Below are positions 19,196 through 28,612 of a stretch of DNA of 64,000 bases, piece by piece. Origin of the DNA: Oceaniferula flava. GTDB taxonomy: Bacteria > Verrucomicrobiota > Verrucomicrobiia > Verrucomicrobiales > Akkermansiaceae. The DNA lies in assembly GCF_016811075.1 (NCBI RefSeq), contig NZ_JAFBGL010000008.1, positions 151,459 through 215,458 of the forward strand. Reading direction: 5' to 3'. Positions within the stretch are counted from its first letter, which is position 1. Every line of letters begins with the position of its first letter. Made by a program: the position numbers and the translations under genes. The notes beneath the pieces were generated by a model, which was not told the origin of the DNA, searched no databases, and was given only the letters and a program-made list of their open reading frames with translations.

Positions 19196-20572
19196 ATGAA
19201 AACCCCTCAAAAAAACATCGCTCGCATCGTCGGTGCGATCCTCACCCTGCCGCTTCTGTGCACTCATGTGGTCGCTCAGGAAAAACCCAACATCGTCGTG
19301 GTGCTTGCCGACGACATGGGTTGGGGCGACTCCGAAACCTACGGTCACAAACTGATCAAGACCCCCAACATGAACCGGATGGCGGCCGAGGGCGTGAAGT
19401 TCAATCAGTTCTACTCCGCCTGCGGTGTCTGCTCACCGTCAAGGTCCGCAATCCTCACAGGCCGCACACCCTACCGCAATGGCGTCTGGCGACACCTGTC
19501 CGGCGTGCATGAAGCCCATCTGCGCGCCAGCGAGATCACATATCCGGAGCTGCTGAAAAAAGAAGGCTACGAGACCTGCCACGTTGGAAAATGGCATCTG
19601 CTCTCGAGGCAGCAGTTCAACAAACCCGAATTCCCGCAACCTGGCGACCATGGATACGACCACTGGATGTACACGCAGAACAACGCGGTCCCCAGCCACA
19701 AGAACCCTAACAATTTCGTCTTAAACGGCAAACCTGTGGGACCGACCGAAGGCTACTCCGCCCAACTGGTCGCCGCCGAAGCAAACCGATGGCTGAAAGA
19801 CATCCGCAATCCTAAAAAGCCCTTTCTGATGTCCGTCTGGTTCCACGAACCCCACTCACCTATCGCCACCGATTCCAGGTTTCAAGAGCTCTACAAAGAC
19901 CACAAAAACAGCAAATATATGGGCAACATCACCCAGCTGGATCATGCTCTCGGCATGGTGTTAGATGCCTTGGAAGAACAAGGTGTCAGCGATAACACCC
20001 TGGTCTTCTTCACCTCCGACAATGGTCCGGTGCCAGCCTACGGCGGCACCACAGGAGGCCTGCGCGGCAACAAACGCAGTGAGTATGAAGGCGGCATCCG
20101 CGTGCCTGGGCTGGTGCGTTGGCCCGGAAAAATCAAACCCGGCACCGTGAGTGATGTTCCCGTCGTGGGCACCGACATCTTTTCCACCGTGCTCGATATC
20201 GTGGGAGTTCCCCTCCCGGACAACCGCACCATCGATGGCGTCAGCATGGTCCCCGCCTTCGCCGGCAAACCGGTCGAGCGCAAGATCCCGCTATTCTGGC
20301 GCACCCACGTTTCCGCGCCCCAAGCACGGGTCGCCATGCGCATCGGCGATTGGAAAATCGTCGGCGACGAAACCCTCACCAAGTTCCAGCTCTTCGAGGT
20401 TCAGAAAGATTGGAAGGAAGAGCATGACCTCGCCGCGAAAATGCCGGAGAAAACCGAGAAGATGAAAAAGAAACTACTCGCCGTCTGGGCCGACATCAAA
20501 GAGGAAGGCCCCAACGAATGGTGGGAAAACGCACGCCAAAAACCCGTCAAAGGCGGAACGATCAACTACTAA
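19196..20572 (+). CDS. Secreted sulfatase 6
   Basis: 458-residue sulfatase with a signal peptide (to about residue 28, ending VVAQ), DDMGWGD, active-site C79-S-P-S-R, GKWHLL and TSDNG. The C-S-P-S-R form and the shorter length place it in a different subgroup from sulfatases 2 and 5. It starts 18 bp after sulfatase 5 and is followed 12 bp later by the GHL15-like gene, consistent with one transcript. Confidence 0.92.
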   Translation: MKTPQKNIARIVGAILTLPLLCTHVVAQEKPNIVVVLADDMGWGDSETYGHKLIKTPNMNRMAAEGVKFNQFYSACGVCSPSRSAILTGRTPYRNGVWRHLSGVHEAHLRASEITYPELLKKEGYETCHVGKWHLLSRQQFNKPEFPQPGDHGYDHWMYTQNNAVPSHKNPNNFVLNGKPVGPTEGYSAQLVAAEANRWLKDIRNPKKPFLMSVWFHEPHSPIATDSRFQELYKDHKNSKYMGNITQLDHALGMVLDALEEQGVSDNTLVFFTSDNGPVPAYGGTTGGLRGNKRSEYEGGIRVPGLVRWPGKIKPGTVSDVPVVGTDIFSTVLDIVGVPLPDNRTIDGVSMVPAFAGKPVERKIPLFWRTHVSAPQARVAMRIGDWKIVGDETLTKFQLFEVQKDWKEEHDLAAKMPEKTEKMKKKLLAVWADIKEEGPNEWWENARQKPVKGGTINY

Positions 20573-20584
20573 ACGCCACGACCG

Positions 20585-21766
20585 ATGATCCGTAAAACCG
20601 CCCTCGTCATCAGCCTGCTGAGCGCCACACTCACCCTGGCGGCCACCGCGGAGAACCGACTCCCGGAGTTTAGCTGGGACACCGTGCCGCGCTACATGCA
20701 CGTGCGGAAATACACCGCCTTCACCCCGGACGAGATCAAGTATCTCGCCAAGTTCCCACTGATCACGTTGGAAAAAACCACCGGGTCGCGAGACTCCGGC
20801 AGCACTGAGGCAGGCACCCTGAAAGCGGCGAAGGCGATTAAGCAGGTGAACCCTGACAGCAAGATCCTTTACTACCGAAATATCATCGTGCACTACGGCT
20901 CCTACGCCGCCGATTCCCAGCTGAAAAAAATCGATCAACCGTTTTTGAGCGACCCACAAGGCGGCACCAATCTGGTGCGCGGCAAAGTCCCAGCCTACGA
21001 TCTCACCCAGCCCAAGGTCCAGCAATGGTGGCTCGATCACGCCCGCGAGGTTTGTGCCTCTGACTCCATCGACGGCCTCTTTGTCGATGGCAATATCAAG
21101 GCGCTCGAGGAACGTTACCTGCTGCGCCAGATTGGCAAGGACAAGCGCAGCGCACTCACTGCGGCCTATCACCAGATGATGAAGCAGCTGCCGGAAAAGT
21201 TAGGCAAGGACAAGCTGGTGATCGCCAACATCATCCGAGCACGCTTCCCCCGTGCGGGTGTCGAGTATCTCGATTATTTTGACGGCTCATACATCGAAGG
21301 ATTTGAGCACGCTGTCGGGCGCAGCAAGCGCGAGGACTACATGGCCAAGGGGATCGCCGCCATCCAGAAAGCCGCCCGCAGCGGCAAGATCATCGCATTC
21401 ACCATCGGCCTCGGTCCCTACACAGACACCGACATGGATGCGCAAAAGGCGAAGACATCGAACAAAACATTCAAATCGGCCCACGATCGCTTTCTCTATA
21501 CCTTGGCGCTGTTCCTCGTTTGCGCGGAACCACATAGCTACTTCATGCTCGCGGATGGTTACGGTGTGGACAATGGTCGCAGCAGGCTCTGGATGAAGGA
21601 CTACCCCGAATATTCCTACCCTCTCGGTGCGCCGAAAGGCCCCGCGCAGCGTGACGGCTACAGCTACCGTCGCGACTTCGAACACGCATCGGTCACAGTC
21701 GATATCGAATCCGAAACGGCTGAGATTCTCTGGAAAAAGAAACCCAAGCCGTCATCGCAGCGATAA
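20585..21766 (+). CDS. Putative secreted glycoside hydrolase, GHL15-like (copy 1)
   Basis: 393 residues with a signal peptide (to about residue 21). The sequence alternates strands and helices like a TIM barrel and resembles the hypothetical glycosyl hydrolase 15 (GHL15) group: SWDTVPRYMH near the start, PDSKILYYRN, DGLFVDGN (a candidate acidic catalytic strand end), and a C-terminal DFEHASVTVD strand. It is paralogous to the protein at 34154-35359, sharing the SW-x-x-x-PRY start, the FxDG strand and the (R/T)xFEHASV ending. Activity is unproven for this group. It is the last gene of the first sulfatase run. Confidence 0.7.
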   Translation: MIRKTALVISLLSATLTLAATAENRLPEFSWDTVPRYMHVRKYTAFTPDEIKYLAKFPLITLEKTTGSRDSGSTEAGTLKAAKAIKQVNPDSKILYYRNIIVHYGSYAADSQLKKIDQPFLSDPQGGTNLVRGKVPAYDLTQPKVQQWWLDHAREVCASDSIDGLFVDGNIKALEERYLLRQIGKDKRSALTAAYHQMMKQLPEKLGKDKLVIANIIRARFPRAGVEYLDYFDGSYIEGFEHAVGRSKREDYMAKGIAAIQKAARSGKIIAFTIGLGPYTDTDMDAQKAKTSNKTFKSAHDRFLYTLALFLVCAEPHSYFMLADGYGVDNGRSRLWMKDYPEYSYPLGAPKGPAQRDGYSYRRDFEHASVTVDIESETAEILWKKKPKPSSQR

Positions 21767-21770
21767 GAAA

Positions 21771-24377
21771 TCAGTTGCCGTAGATCTCGATTTCGTGGAT
21801 CGACCAAAATAAGTTTTTGATCTTACCGGTCTGAGTGATCCTCACAAATCGCCCCTTGGTGCCTGCCGGCAGAGAGATGTTAGTGATGGGATTTTTTCCA
21901 GTGCCGCTGGCCAGCGCTTGACTCCATTGGCGACCGTTCGCCGAGACCTGCACCTGATAGCCACGTGGAAAATCTCGGGCGGACCTTTGCGAGTCGAGCA
22001 CAATGGCATCGAGTTCGGTTTCCTTGGGAAACTCAATCTGAATCCACATGCCGGGTTCTTGCCCCGCTCCTGTGGTGTAGCGGCTTTTGGGGTTGCCATC
22101 GACGGCGAGCTTAAGGTCCTTGCTTTTGTGGCTGGCGCTCAGTTTCCACTTCTTCTTGTTCGTCAGCGGTTGTGGTTCGAGGGCTTCCAGCTCTTTTTGC
22201 GTCCATGGCTTTTTCCTCGACGAGTGCTCTTTGCGCAGAACGGCGACGTTTTCGGCACGGACAAAGTCCGCCTGATTGCCGAAGCTGTTGCGGATGTAGT
22301 TGGCCACATCGGCAATCCATAGGTCGTCATTGTTCGCCATCGCCACCATCAACCCTTCATATTCACGACCATCCAAGTCGCCGGTCAGTCCGTGCAGTAG
22401 CGTGCGGATGGTGCTCTCCCCGCCACGACCTAACACCCGTGCTGAACCGACAAACGACGGGGCTAACTTCTCACCTTCCTGACCTGGCATCGGAGTGCCT
22501 TTGCCGTCGTTCCCGTGGCATGAGAAACACAACTGCTGATAGATCACCTTGCCCCGCTTCATACTTTTGGAGAAGGCAGCTCCGAGTTTCTTTTGTTTCA
22601 ACTCGGCCTGCTTATCGGCGAATTCGGAACGCTGCGCTTGCGCCAGGGCGGAGATGGTTTCGTTGTCTTGGAAGTGCTCGGCAATCTTGTCACGGAACCC
22701 TAACAAAACTGGTGAGACCGTTCCACTGGTGTTGATGGAGTTGAATGTTTGAATCACCATCTCGATATCCGACTTCATCGCAGGAGAGCTGGTCAGGGCC
22801 TTGATGACTTCGGGTTTTTCACTGAGTAAATAGGGCTCGGCACAACGCACGGCAGAGCTTCGCACCAGGGACGATGTATCCTTGAGGGCGGTGACAACGT
22901 TCTCTGGGCTCAGTTTTCCCATGCCCTCCAGCGTCCACAGAGCATGCAACCGACCCAGATCGCTCTGGCCATCAGAGAGCAGCTTTTCCAGGGCTGGAAC
23001 CACACTTTCTCGGTCGGAGCGCAGGATGATCAGCTTCTGCGCGGTATCGCGCCACCAGCCGTTCGGGTGAGAAAGATGCGCGACCAGCTCGGCCGTGCTT
23101 TCTTCTAACATGCGAGGTTGACGATCCGGCTTATAGGAATCGTGAACCAGTTGGTAGAGCCGTCCTTTGCCAATATTTTTATCCAGCCCCCACTTGTCAA
23201 TGATACCACGCAGGTAGCTTTTCGGTCGTGTCCAATTCCCCTGCTGGATGATGCCCCGGTGCATATCGAGGATCATCAGGGCTCCATCCGGAGAAGTCGC
23301 CGTCCACACCGGGCGGAAATTGATATCGCGTGAGCGGATGAACTCTGACTTCGGGTGGACATTTCTCAGCACGCTTTTGCCGTTCTCACGGTCCACTTCC
23401 ACCTGGCGAATCAAGCGACCGACTGGCTCGGGGATCAACAAGTCGCCCTTGAGATCAGCCGGCAAGCGATCGCCCCGGTAAATGCTCTGCCCGGCGACAC
23501 CGGTGAAGTTGTTCAGTCCCCCATTCGGTCCAACGCGGCGTTTCCCACCCTGCACATCGGGCACTTCCGCGATCGGATACACGGTGCGGAAGCCGGGTTC
23601 TTCTTGACCACTCAAGTTCAGCGCGCCGTAAGCGATCGGTTGCTGAAAATAAAGTGCCGGTTTTTCGCCTCCGGCGGTCGAGTAGTACAAACGTCCGGCG
23701 TCGTCTTGGCTGAGCCCCCACTGGCCACCACCACGTGGCAGTTTCTGCACCTCTAACTTGCCATCGGTGAAGCGGTAGCGCTTGGCCTCGTAGGTGAGAT
23801 AGATCCAGTTATCCAGATTCCACACCAGGCCGCTCGGTTGGTGTTCCATATTCCCACCACGCCGGCCGCCTTCGTAGATTTTGACTTTTTCATCCGCAAC
23901 CCCATCGCCATCTGTGTCGCGATAGTTCCAGAGATCGAGCGTATCGGTAACACCCACCATCACGCGGTCATCGAGTGGCAGCACCATCCGGGGCAATTTC
24001 AAGTTATCAATGAACACGCTGTGTTGGTCGTAAACTCCGTCGCCATCGGTATCTTCGTGACGGGAGATTAGGCTCTCTGGTTTCTTTTCGCCCGTAGCAT
24101 CCGCATCTTGCATGTAGGTGCGCATCTGCACCACATAGAGCACGCCATTGCCATCCCATGCCATCGCGACCGGTTCATGAATGTGGGGCTCGCTGAGCAC
24201 GAGCTCCAGGCGATATCCATCCTTCAGTTCAATGGATTTCAGCGCCTCATCTTTTGATAGAAACCCTTTCTGATAGATCTTATCTCCAGGTTCGGCGGTC
24301 AAAGGGCTGATGCATAGGAGCGATAGAGCTAAAAAGCTCAGTTTGGTTTTGCGGTGAGTGGGGGCTAATGAGTTCAT
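21771..24377 (-). CDS. PVC-type secreted dehydrogenase-like protein: beta-propeller, HEAT repeats, cytochrome c, F5/8 C
   Basis: 868 residues from the ATG at 24377, which begins a good signal peptide (MNSLAPTHRKTKLSFLALSL); the frame is open 12 codons further. The N-terminal ~400 residues match the PVC 'membrane-bound dehydrogenase' domain (YRLELVLSEPHIHEPVAMAWDG, Asp-rich DTDGDGV loops). A HEAT-like helical region (~420-560) follows, then a single heme c site (CFSCHGNDGKGTP, ~630) and a C-terminal F5/8 C-like domain (~760-868). Redox role and substrate are unknown; sugar oxidation is one possibility. It is convergent with the first sulfatase run (4 bp between stops). Confidence 0.85.
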   Translation of the reverse strand: MNSLAPTHRKTKLSFLALSLLCISPLTAEPGDKIYQKGFLSKDEALKSIELKDGYRLELVLSEPHIHEPVAMAWDGNGVLYVVQMRTYMQDADATGEKKPESLISRHEDTDGDGVYDQHSVFIDNLKLPRMVLPLDDRVMVGVTDTLDLWNYRDTDGDGVADEKVKIYEGGRRGGNMEHQPSGLVWNLDNWIYLTYEAKRYRFTDGKLEVQKLPRGGGQWGLSQDDAGRLYYSTAGGEKPALYFQQPIAYGALNLSGQEEPGFRTVYPIAEVPDVQGGKRRVGPNGGLNNFTGVAGQSIYRGDRLPADLKGDLLIPEPVGRLIRQVEVDRENGKSVLRNVHPKSEFIRSRDINFRPVWTATSPDGALMILDMHRGIIQQGNWTRPKSYLRGIIDKWGLDKNIGKGRLYQLVHDSYKPDRQPRMLEESTAELVAHLSHPNGWWRDTAQKLIILRSDRESVVPALEKLLSDGQSDLGRLHALWTLEGMGKLSPENVVTALKDTSSLVRSSAVRCAEPYLLSEKPEVIKALTSSPAMKSDIEMVIQTFNSINTSGTVSPVLLGFRDKIAEHFQDNETISALAQAQRSEFADKQAELKQKKLGAAFSKSMKRGKVIYQQLCFSCHGNDGKGTPMPGQEGEKLAPSFVGSARVLGRGGESTIRTLLHGLTGDLDGREYEGLMVAMANNDDLWIADVANYIRNSFGNQADFVRAENVAVLRKEHSSRKKPWTQKELEALEPQPLTNKKKWKLSASHKSKDLKLAVDGNPKSRYTTGAGQEPGMWIQIEFPKETELDAIVLDSQRSARDFPRGYQVQVSANGRQWSQALASGTGKNPITNISLPAGTKGRFVRITQTGKIKNLFWSIHEIEIYGN

Positions 24378-24638
24378 GATAAAATCTGGCGACAGGCATC
24401 CCCACCAGAACATCGTTGTGATAACAATGAGAATACCAGTTTTGGAGGTATCTTAAACCTCGGTAATTCCCTGTATGTGTCAAGAGCTCAGTCTGGCTTA
24501 CCATGTTGCCCCATGCGCTTGGTAGAACACTCTAACTGTGACACATTTAACCCTTGTATTGAGATCGCCTCCGCCCGATTTTATACCTCTCATTATCGGC
24601 GAATTGCCGCATGTTTATTATCTCATCCTACATCTCTC
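24378..24638. other. Divergent intergenic region between cytochrome protein and second glycan-enzyme run
   Basis: 261 bp that must hold promoters for both flanking genes. A short dyad, GAGGT-7-ACCTC, lies at 24445-24461 and could bind a regulator, but it is only 5 bp per arm. The repeat seen at 9908-9939 does not recur here. No start motif or Shine-Dalgarno precedes the ATG at 24639. Confidence 0.4.
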
Positions 24639-26186
24639 ATGAACCGACTCAAGCGTCTACCATTCAACTCAAAAACTCGATGCCTGCTCGCCTGTGGCGC
24701 CCTGATTCCTCTGGCCCACGCGCAGTCCACTTGGAGCATCGACAGCCAGGCCGAATGGCAGTCGGCCACCGCCCAGCAAAACAACCTCGAGTTCAAGGAC
24801 GGTATGGCCACCCCCACGGCAAAAACAGCCACCTTCCTCAGCAAGCTGAAAACTTTCGATACCAAGCAATCCGCCAGCTCCTTGGTGATTTCGCAGTCGC
24901 CTGTTTGGGAAAATTGGGAACCGACCACTAACATCGGCCCGACCAACCTCAGAGACGCCCCCGTTTTCCTCAGTCTTGGCCCAGACAATTACTGGATGTT
25001 CGGTCGCTATGGTGGAGCCACCAAGAAAGCGGCAAAAAAAGGAAAAAGCACCACCGCTCCTGCCCCATTCGAAGCGAAGGCGGCCGAGCTCGAAGGTTTC
25101 GATATCCCTCTGCAAACCACCCCCTTTGCCAATCAGTTCAACGCCCCCGGCGGATTGAAGCCAGGCCAGGGCGGATACCACGCATGGCAAAGCCGCGATA
25201 TGAAAAATTGGGTGCACCACGGGCCGATCACCAACCAAAAGGCGAAGTGGATGACCACCGCGGAATTCGTCGATGGCAAAGCGTATTTCTACTACGATTA
25301 CCCGAACGATCAGGACCCGCACCTGTTTATCGATGCCGATCTCACCGATGGCGAAATTGGCAAAGACATGGGCTTGGCCTTTGATGATCCCACGGACGGT
25401 TCCGACTGTGCATTCATCCGCGATCTGGAAGGAAACTTCCACGTCATCGCGGAGGACTGGAGCCCGATCAAGGCCAAAACCCACGCGTGGGACTCACCGC
25501 TCGCCACTCACGCGGTCAGCCCGGACGGCATCAAGGACTTCAAGATTCTCGCTCCCCCTGTCGATCACCGCACCGAGCCCACCGGCAAGAAGGCCACTTA
25601 CAAACATCCGCATTGGAAAAAGGAACATCCTGAGAAATTCCCCACCGGCATAGCTGAGTATGAAATCCACGAACCGGAACAAAATGCCTACGGCGACTGG
25701 GCTGCGATCTCCATCGGCGGCCAATACTACCTCTTCGCGGACTACGATCCTGCCGGCGGCCACCAGATGAGTGTCGGTCGCTTCACCTCCTCCGACATCA
25801 ACGGTCCCTACACCTGGTGTGGCCATTTGGGGAAAGGTCACCCCGATCCGGATGTCATGTTTGCCGAAGGGAAATTCTGGCTCGCTACCCAACAGAAAAG
25901 CGACTTCGTCAGCCCTGGCCCCTGGGTGGAATCTGTCGAGGTGCGCGTCGGTGTGGATACCGACAACGATGGTAAAAGCGACCAGTGGAGCAAGTGGCAA
26001 ACAGTCAAGGAGAGCTACGATTACACCCCAGGCTTTGCCAAACAGATCGCCAAGAAACCTGCAGCTTTGGATCTCTCCGACTTAGCGGATGGTTACGGGT
26101 TTCAATTTGAAATCAAACTCAGCGACAGCACGGAAAATGCCTCCAAGCCGATCTTGGACAAGGTGGAGTTGAGTTTCTCCAAGTGA
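24639..26186 (+). CDS. Secreted GH43/GH117-like five-bladed beta-propeller protein
   Basis: 515 residues from the ATG at 24639, where a signal peptide begins (MNRLKRLPFNSKTRCLLACG, cleavage near AHAQ). Repeated blade-like segments (APVFLSLGPDNYWMFGRYGG, GYHAWQSRDMKNWVHHGPI, YYLFADYDPAGGHQMSVGRF, GHPDPDVMFAEGKFWLAT) match clan GH-F type propeller hydrolases related to GH43 and GH117, families active on arabinose, xylose or anhydro-galactose linkages. The last ~110 residues form an extra beta domain. Which Asp/Glu residues are catalytic cannot be fixed by eye. First gene of the second glycan run. Confidence 0.72.
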   Translation: MNRLKRLPFNSKTRCLLACGALIPLAHAQSTWSIDSQAEWQSATAQQNNLEFKDGMATPTAKTATFLSKLKTFDTKQSASSLVISQSPVWENWEPTTNIGPTNLRDAPVFLSLGPDNYWMFGRYGGATKKAAKKGKSTTAPAPFEAKAAELEGFDIPLQTTPFANQFNAPGGLKPGQGGYHAWQSRDMKNWVHHGPITNQKAKWMTTAEFVDGKAYFYYDYPNDQDPHLFIDADLTDGEIGKDMGLAFDDPTDGSDCAFIRDLEGNFHVIAEDWSPIKAKTHAWDSPLATHAVSPDGIKDFKILAPPVDHRTEPTGKKATYKHPHWKKEHPEKFPTGIAEYEIHEPEQNAYGDWAAISIGGQYYLFADYDPAGGHQMSVGRFTSSDINGPYTWCGHLGKGHPDPDVMFAEGKFWLATQQKSDFVSPGPWVESVEVRVGVDTDNDGKSDQWSKWQTVKESYDYTPGFAKQIAKKPAALDLSDLADGYGFQFEIKLSDSTENASKPILDKVELSFSK

Positions 26187-26209
26187 GCCTAACCCCGCCC
26201 TAACCGATT

Positions 26210-28438
26210 GTGCCCACCTTATTGCTATTCTCTGTGACCGCACGCTTCCGGGCGGCGGTCGCTGCAGCCCTCTTCCATGGCGTCCTATTCGCCTCGGCAA
26301 CCGCTGCCACCTACTACGTTTCCCCCGATGGAAACGACAGCCATTCCGGCAAGTCGGAAGCCCAGGCGTGGAAGAAGGTGCAGAATGCGGTCGACCAAAT
26401 GAGCGCCGGCGACACCTTGGTTGTGTTAGAGGGTATTTACACCGGCAGGCTGAAGATCAAATCGGGTATCACCATCAAGGCGAAGAACCCGCGCCAAGTC
26501 ATCTTCAGCGGTGCGGAGCCCCTGACTGCACCTTTTGAAAAACACGCGGGAAACATCTACAAAACCCAAGTCAATACGGAGGTGAAGCAGCTGTTCCACC
26601 AGATGAAACCGATGACTTGGGCCACTTGGCCGAACATCCAATGGTCGGAAAACTGGGACGCTGACAAGAAGTGGCTGCAGGCCTCCACGGGCACCGGACC
26701 GGGTGTATTGAAATCGGAGGCGTTCCGTCAAATTCAAGACCTTGATCTCACAGGTGCCTACTGTTTTTTACGTTACTCCAAAGGCAACAGCTGTTTCAGC
26801 AGAAGGGTCAAATCCTTCGATGGCAGCACCCTGCACTGGGATGATCAGGATTTCTACTCGGTGCGCTTCACCGGTGAAGACGGCCGCAAGGGGTCGCCAG
26901 CGGCCATCAAGAAGGGCAAGGCGAAGCCAAATGTGCGCGCCAAGTTTTTCATCTCCGGCGCACTGGATTTACTCGATCACGATGGCGAATGGTTTGCCCA
27001 TGACGGGACGCTCTATTTCCAATCGCCCGATGGCAAAGCCCCCCACCCGTCCGACGTGTGGGTCAAGACCAGCGACTACGCGCTCTACGAAACCGAAGCA
27101 CTGCGTCAGGTGTCGATCGAGGGCATCGATTTCTTTGCCACTTCGGTGAAGTTATCGCACCCCGAGAACCGCGAGATCAGCTTTGCCAACTGCCACTTCA
27201 ACTACATCAGCTCCGAGCTACTCTTCGTCGATAACGTGCGTGGCCCGCTCGCGGACAAGCCCATCGAAGTCCACGGCAACTCGCTCCGCTTGACCCGCTG
27301 CCTGTTCGCCGGAGCCCAGAACACCGGGCTGAAATTGGTCGGTTCCGAGATCTCAGTGAGCCATTCGGTCTTTGCGGAAAACAATCGCCACGCCACCTTT
27401 GCGGGTCGAGCTCTCGCGCTCCATCCCAGCGGCACGTTTTCGATCCTGCGGAATACCTTTTTCAACAATTGCTCGGACGCCATTCTCATCACTCCCAATG
27501 CCACCTATCGGGAATCCACGCCACCTCAGATCGCCTATAATCACATCTTCAATGCCGGCATTTACAACAGTGATGTCTCGGGCGTCTACATGCCGAACCT
27601 TTCCCAGCATTACACCGAGTTCCACCACAACTGGGTGCACAATGTGAAGGGCAATGGTTTGCGACTCGATCAGGCTGGCGAAAAACTTAGCGTGCACCAC
27701 AACGTCTTCTGGGCGTCGAAACGCGGCATGAACATCGAGGGCTTTGGCAATTTCAACATCTACAACAACACCTCCGTGCACAACCACGAGCCGTGCATGA
27801 TCACCCGCAATGTGGTGGCGAAGAGAAAAGGCACCGGCGATGCCTACGTCAGCAACGACACCTCCTTCCCCCCGATCACCGACTGGAATGTGCTGAACAA
27901 TCTCGTGCAGCACTTTGTCGATCGAGTCGGCCCCAGCGAGAAAGGCCCGTTTGCGGAGTCGAAGGCCCAGGGAAAACTGCACCCCGAACGAGCCAAAAGC
28001 ATCGCACTGCCGGTGCAAGATCGAGGAGCTGTCCGAGGCAACCTCACCGGCTTCAAGCTGGATATCTTTGCCAATGGTTCCCTCGACCAGCTCAATCTCA
28101 TCCCCACCGACCCGGCCGTCAAACATGAAGTCGCTCCCACGCCGGCGCTGAAAAAACAGCAGGTCAACGATCTCGATCCATTCCGTGGTGCCTACGATGT
28201 CGGCGATCTAGGTTGGGCAGTCGGCAGCGGGTGGATGCCCTACGGCTTGCCACATCCCACCACGATGGCCGAGGCGGAAAAATGGGCCAAAACCTACCAT
28301 CAACTCTCCGTCGTCCCGCAGGTGGCCGAGGCCAAGCTGCCGCTGGAAAAACTGAGCCCCGCCCCCTTTGTCGCCCCTCCGGTGGATCTCCCCGAACGTC
28401 CGGCCAAGAAGCCGAAAAAGGCCAGGGCGAAGAAGTGA
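26210..28438 (+). CDS. Secreted right-handed parallel beta-helix protein
   Basis: 742 residues from a GTG at 26210; the exact start is uncertain, since a second GTG lies in-frame at about 26234. A hydrophobic export segment ends near SATAA, followed by the typical opening YYVSPDGNDSHSG and AGDTLVVLEGIYTGRLKI. Repeating N-x-x-F/N-x-I turns through the middle (FSILRNTFFNN, IAYNHIFNAG, LSVHHNVFWAS, FNIYNNTSVHN) indicate the coils of a beta-helix, as in polysaccharide lyases and GH families with this fold. It lies 23 bp after the GH43-like gene. The substrate is unknown; glycan cleavage is inferred from context. The C-terminus is Lys/Pro-rich. Confidence 0.78.
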   Translation: MPTLLLFSVTARFRAAVAAALFHGVLFASATAATYYVSPDGNDSHSGKSEAQAWKKVQNAVDQMSAGDTLVVLEGIYTGRLKIKSGITIKAKNPRQVIFSGAEPLTAPFEKHAGNIYKTQVNTEVKQLFHQMKPMTWATWPNIQWSENWDADKKWLQASTGTGPGVLKSEAFRQIQDLDLTGAYCFLRYSKGNSCFSRRVKSFDGSTLHWDDQDFYSVRFTGEDGRKGSPAAIKKGKAKPNVRAKFFISGALDLLDHDGEWFAHDGTLYFQSPDGKAPHPSDVWVKTSDYALYETEALRQVSIEGIDFFATSVKLSHPENREISFANCHFNYISSELLFVDNVRGPLADKPIEVHGNSLRLTRCLFAGAQNTGLKLVGSEISVSHSVFAENNRHATFAGRALALHPSGTFSILRNTFFNNCSDAILITPNATYRESTPPQIAYNHIFNAGIYNSDVSGVYMPNLSQHYTEFHHNWVHNVKGNGLRLDQAGEKLSVHHNVFWASKRGMNIEGFGNFNIYNNTSVHNHEPCMITRNVVAKRKGTGDAYVSNDTSFPPITDWNVLNNLVQHFVDRVGPSEKGPFAESKAQGKLHPERAKSIALPVQDRGAVRGNLTGFKLDIFANGSLDQLNLIPTDPAVKHEVAPTPALKKQQVNDLDPFRGAYDVGDLGWAVGSGWMPYGLPHPTTMAEAEKWAKTYHQLSVVPQVAEAKLPLEKLSPAPFVAPPVDLPERPAKKPKKARAKK

Positions 28439-28612
28439 TCCGCTCTGCGGTTAGGGGCATGCCGCCGCAGCTTGGCAGGTTGTTTTTTGTCCCCTCCGAG
28501 TTCAAGATAAGCGATTCCATCGACTGAAATCGCTGGTGAAATCGTGGCAATCGTGAAACGTTCTAGGCCATCGTTCCATATCAGAACAATCACGAGACCG
28601 CGACAAACCATC

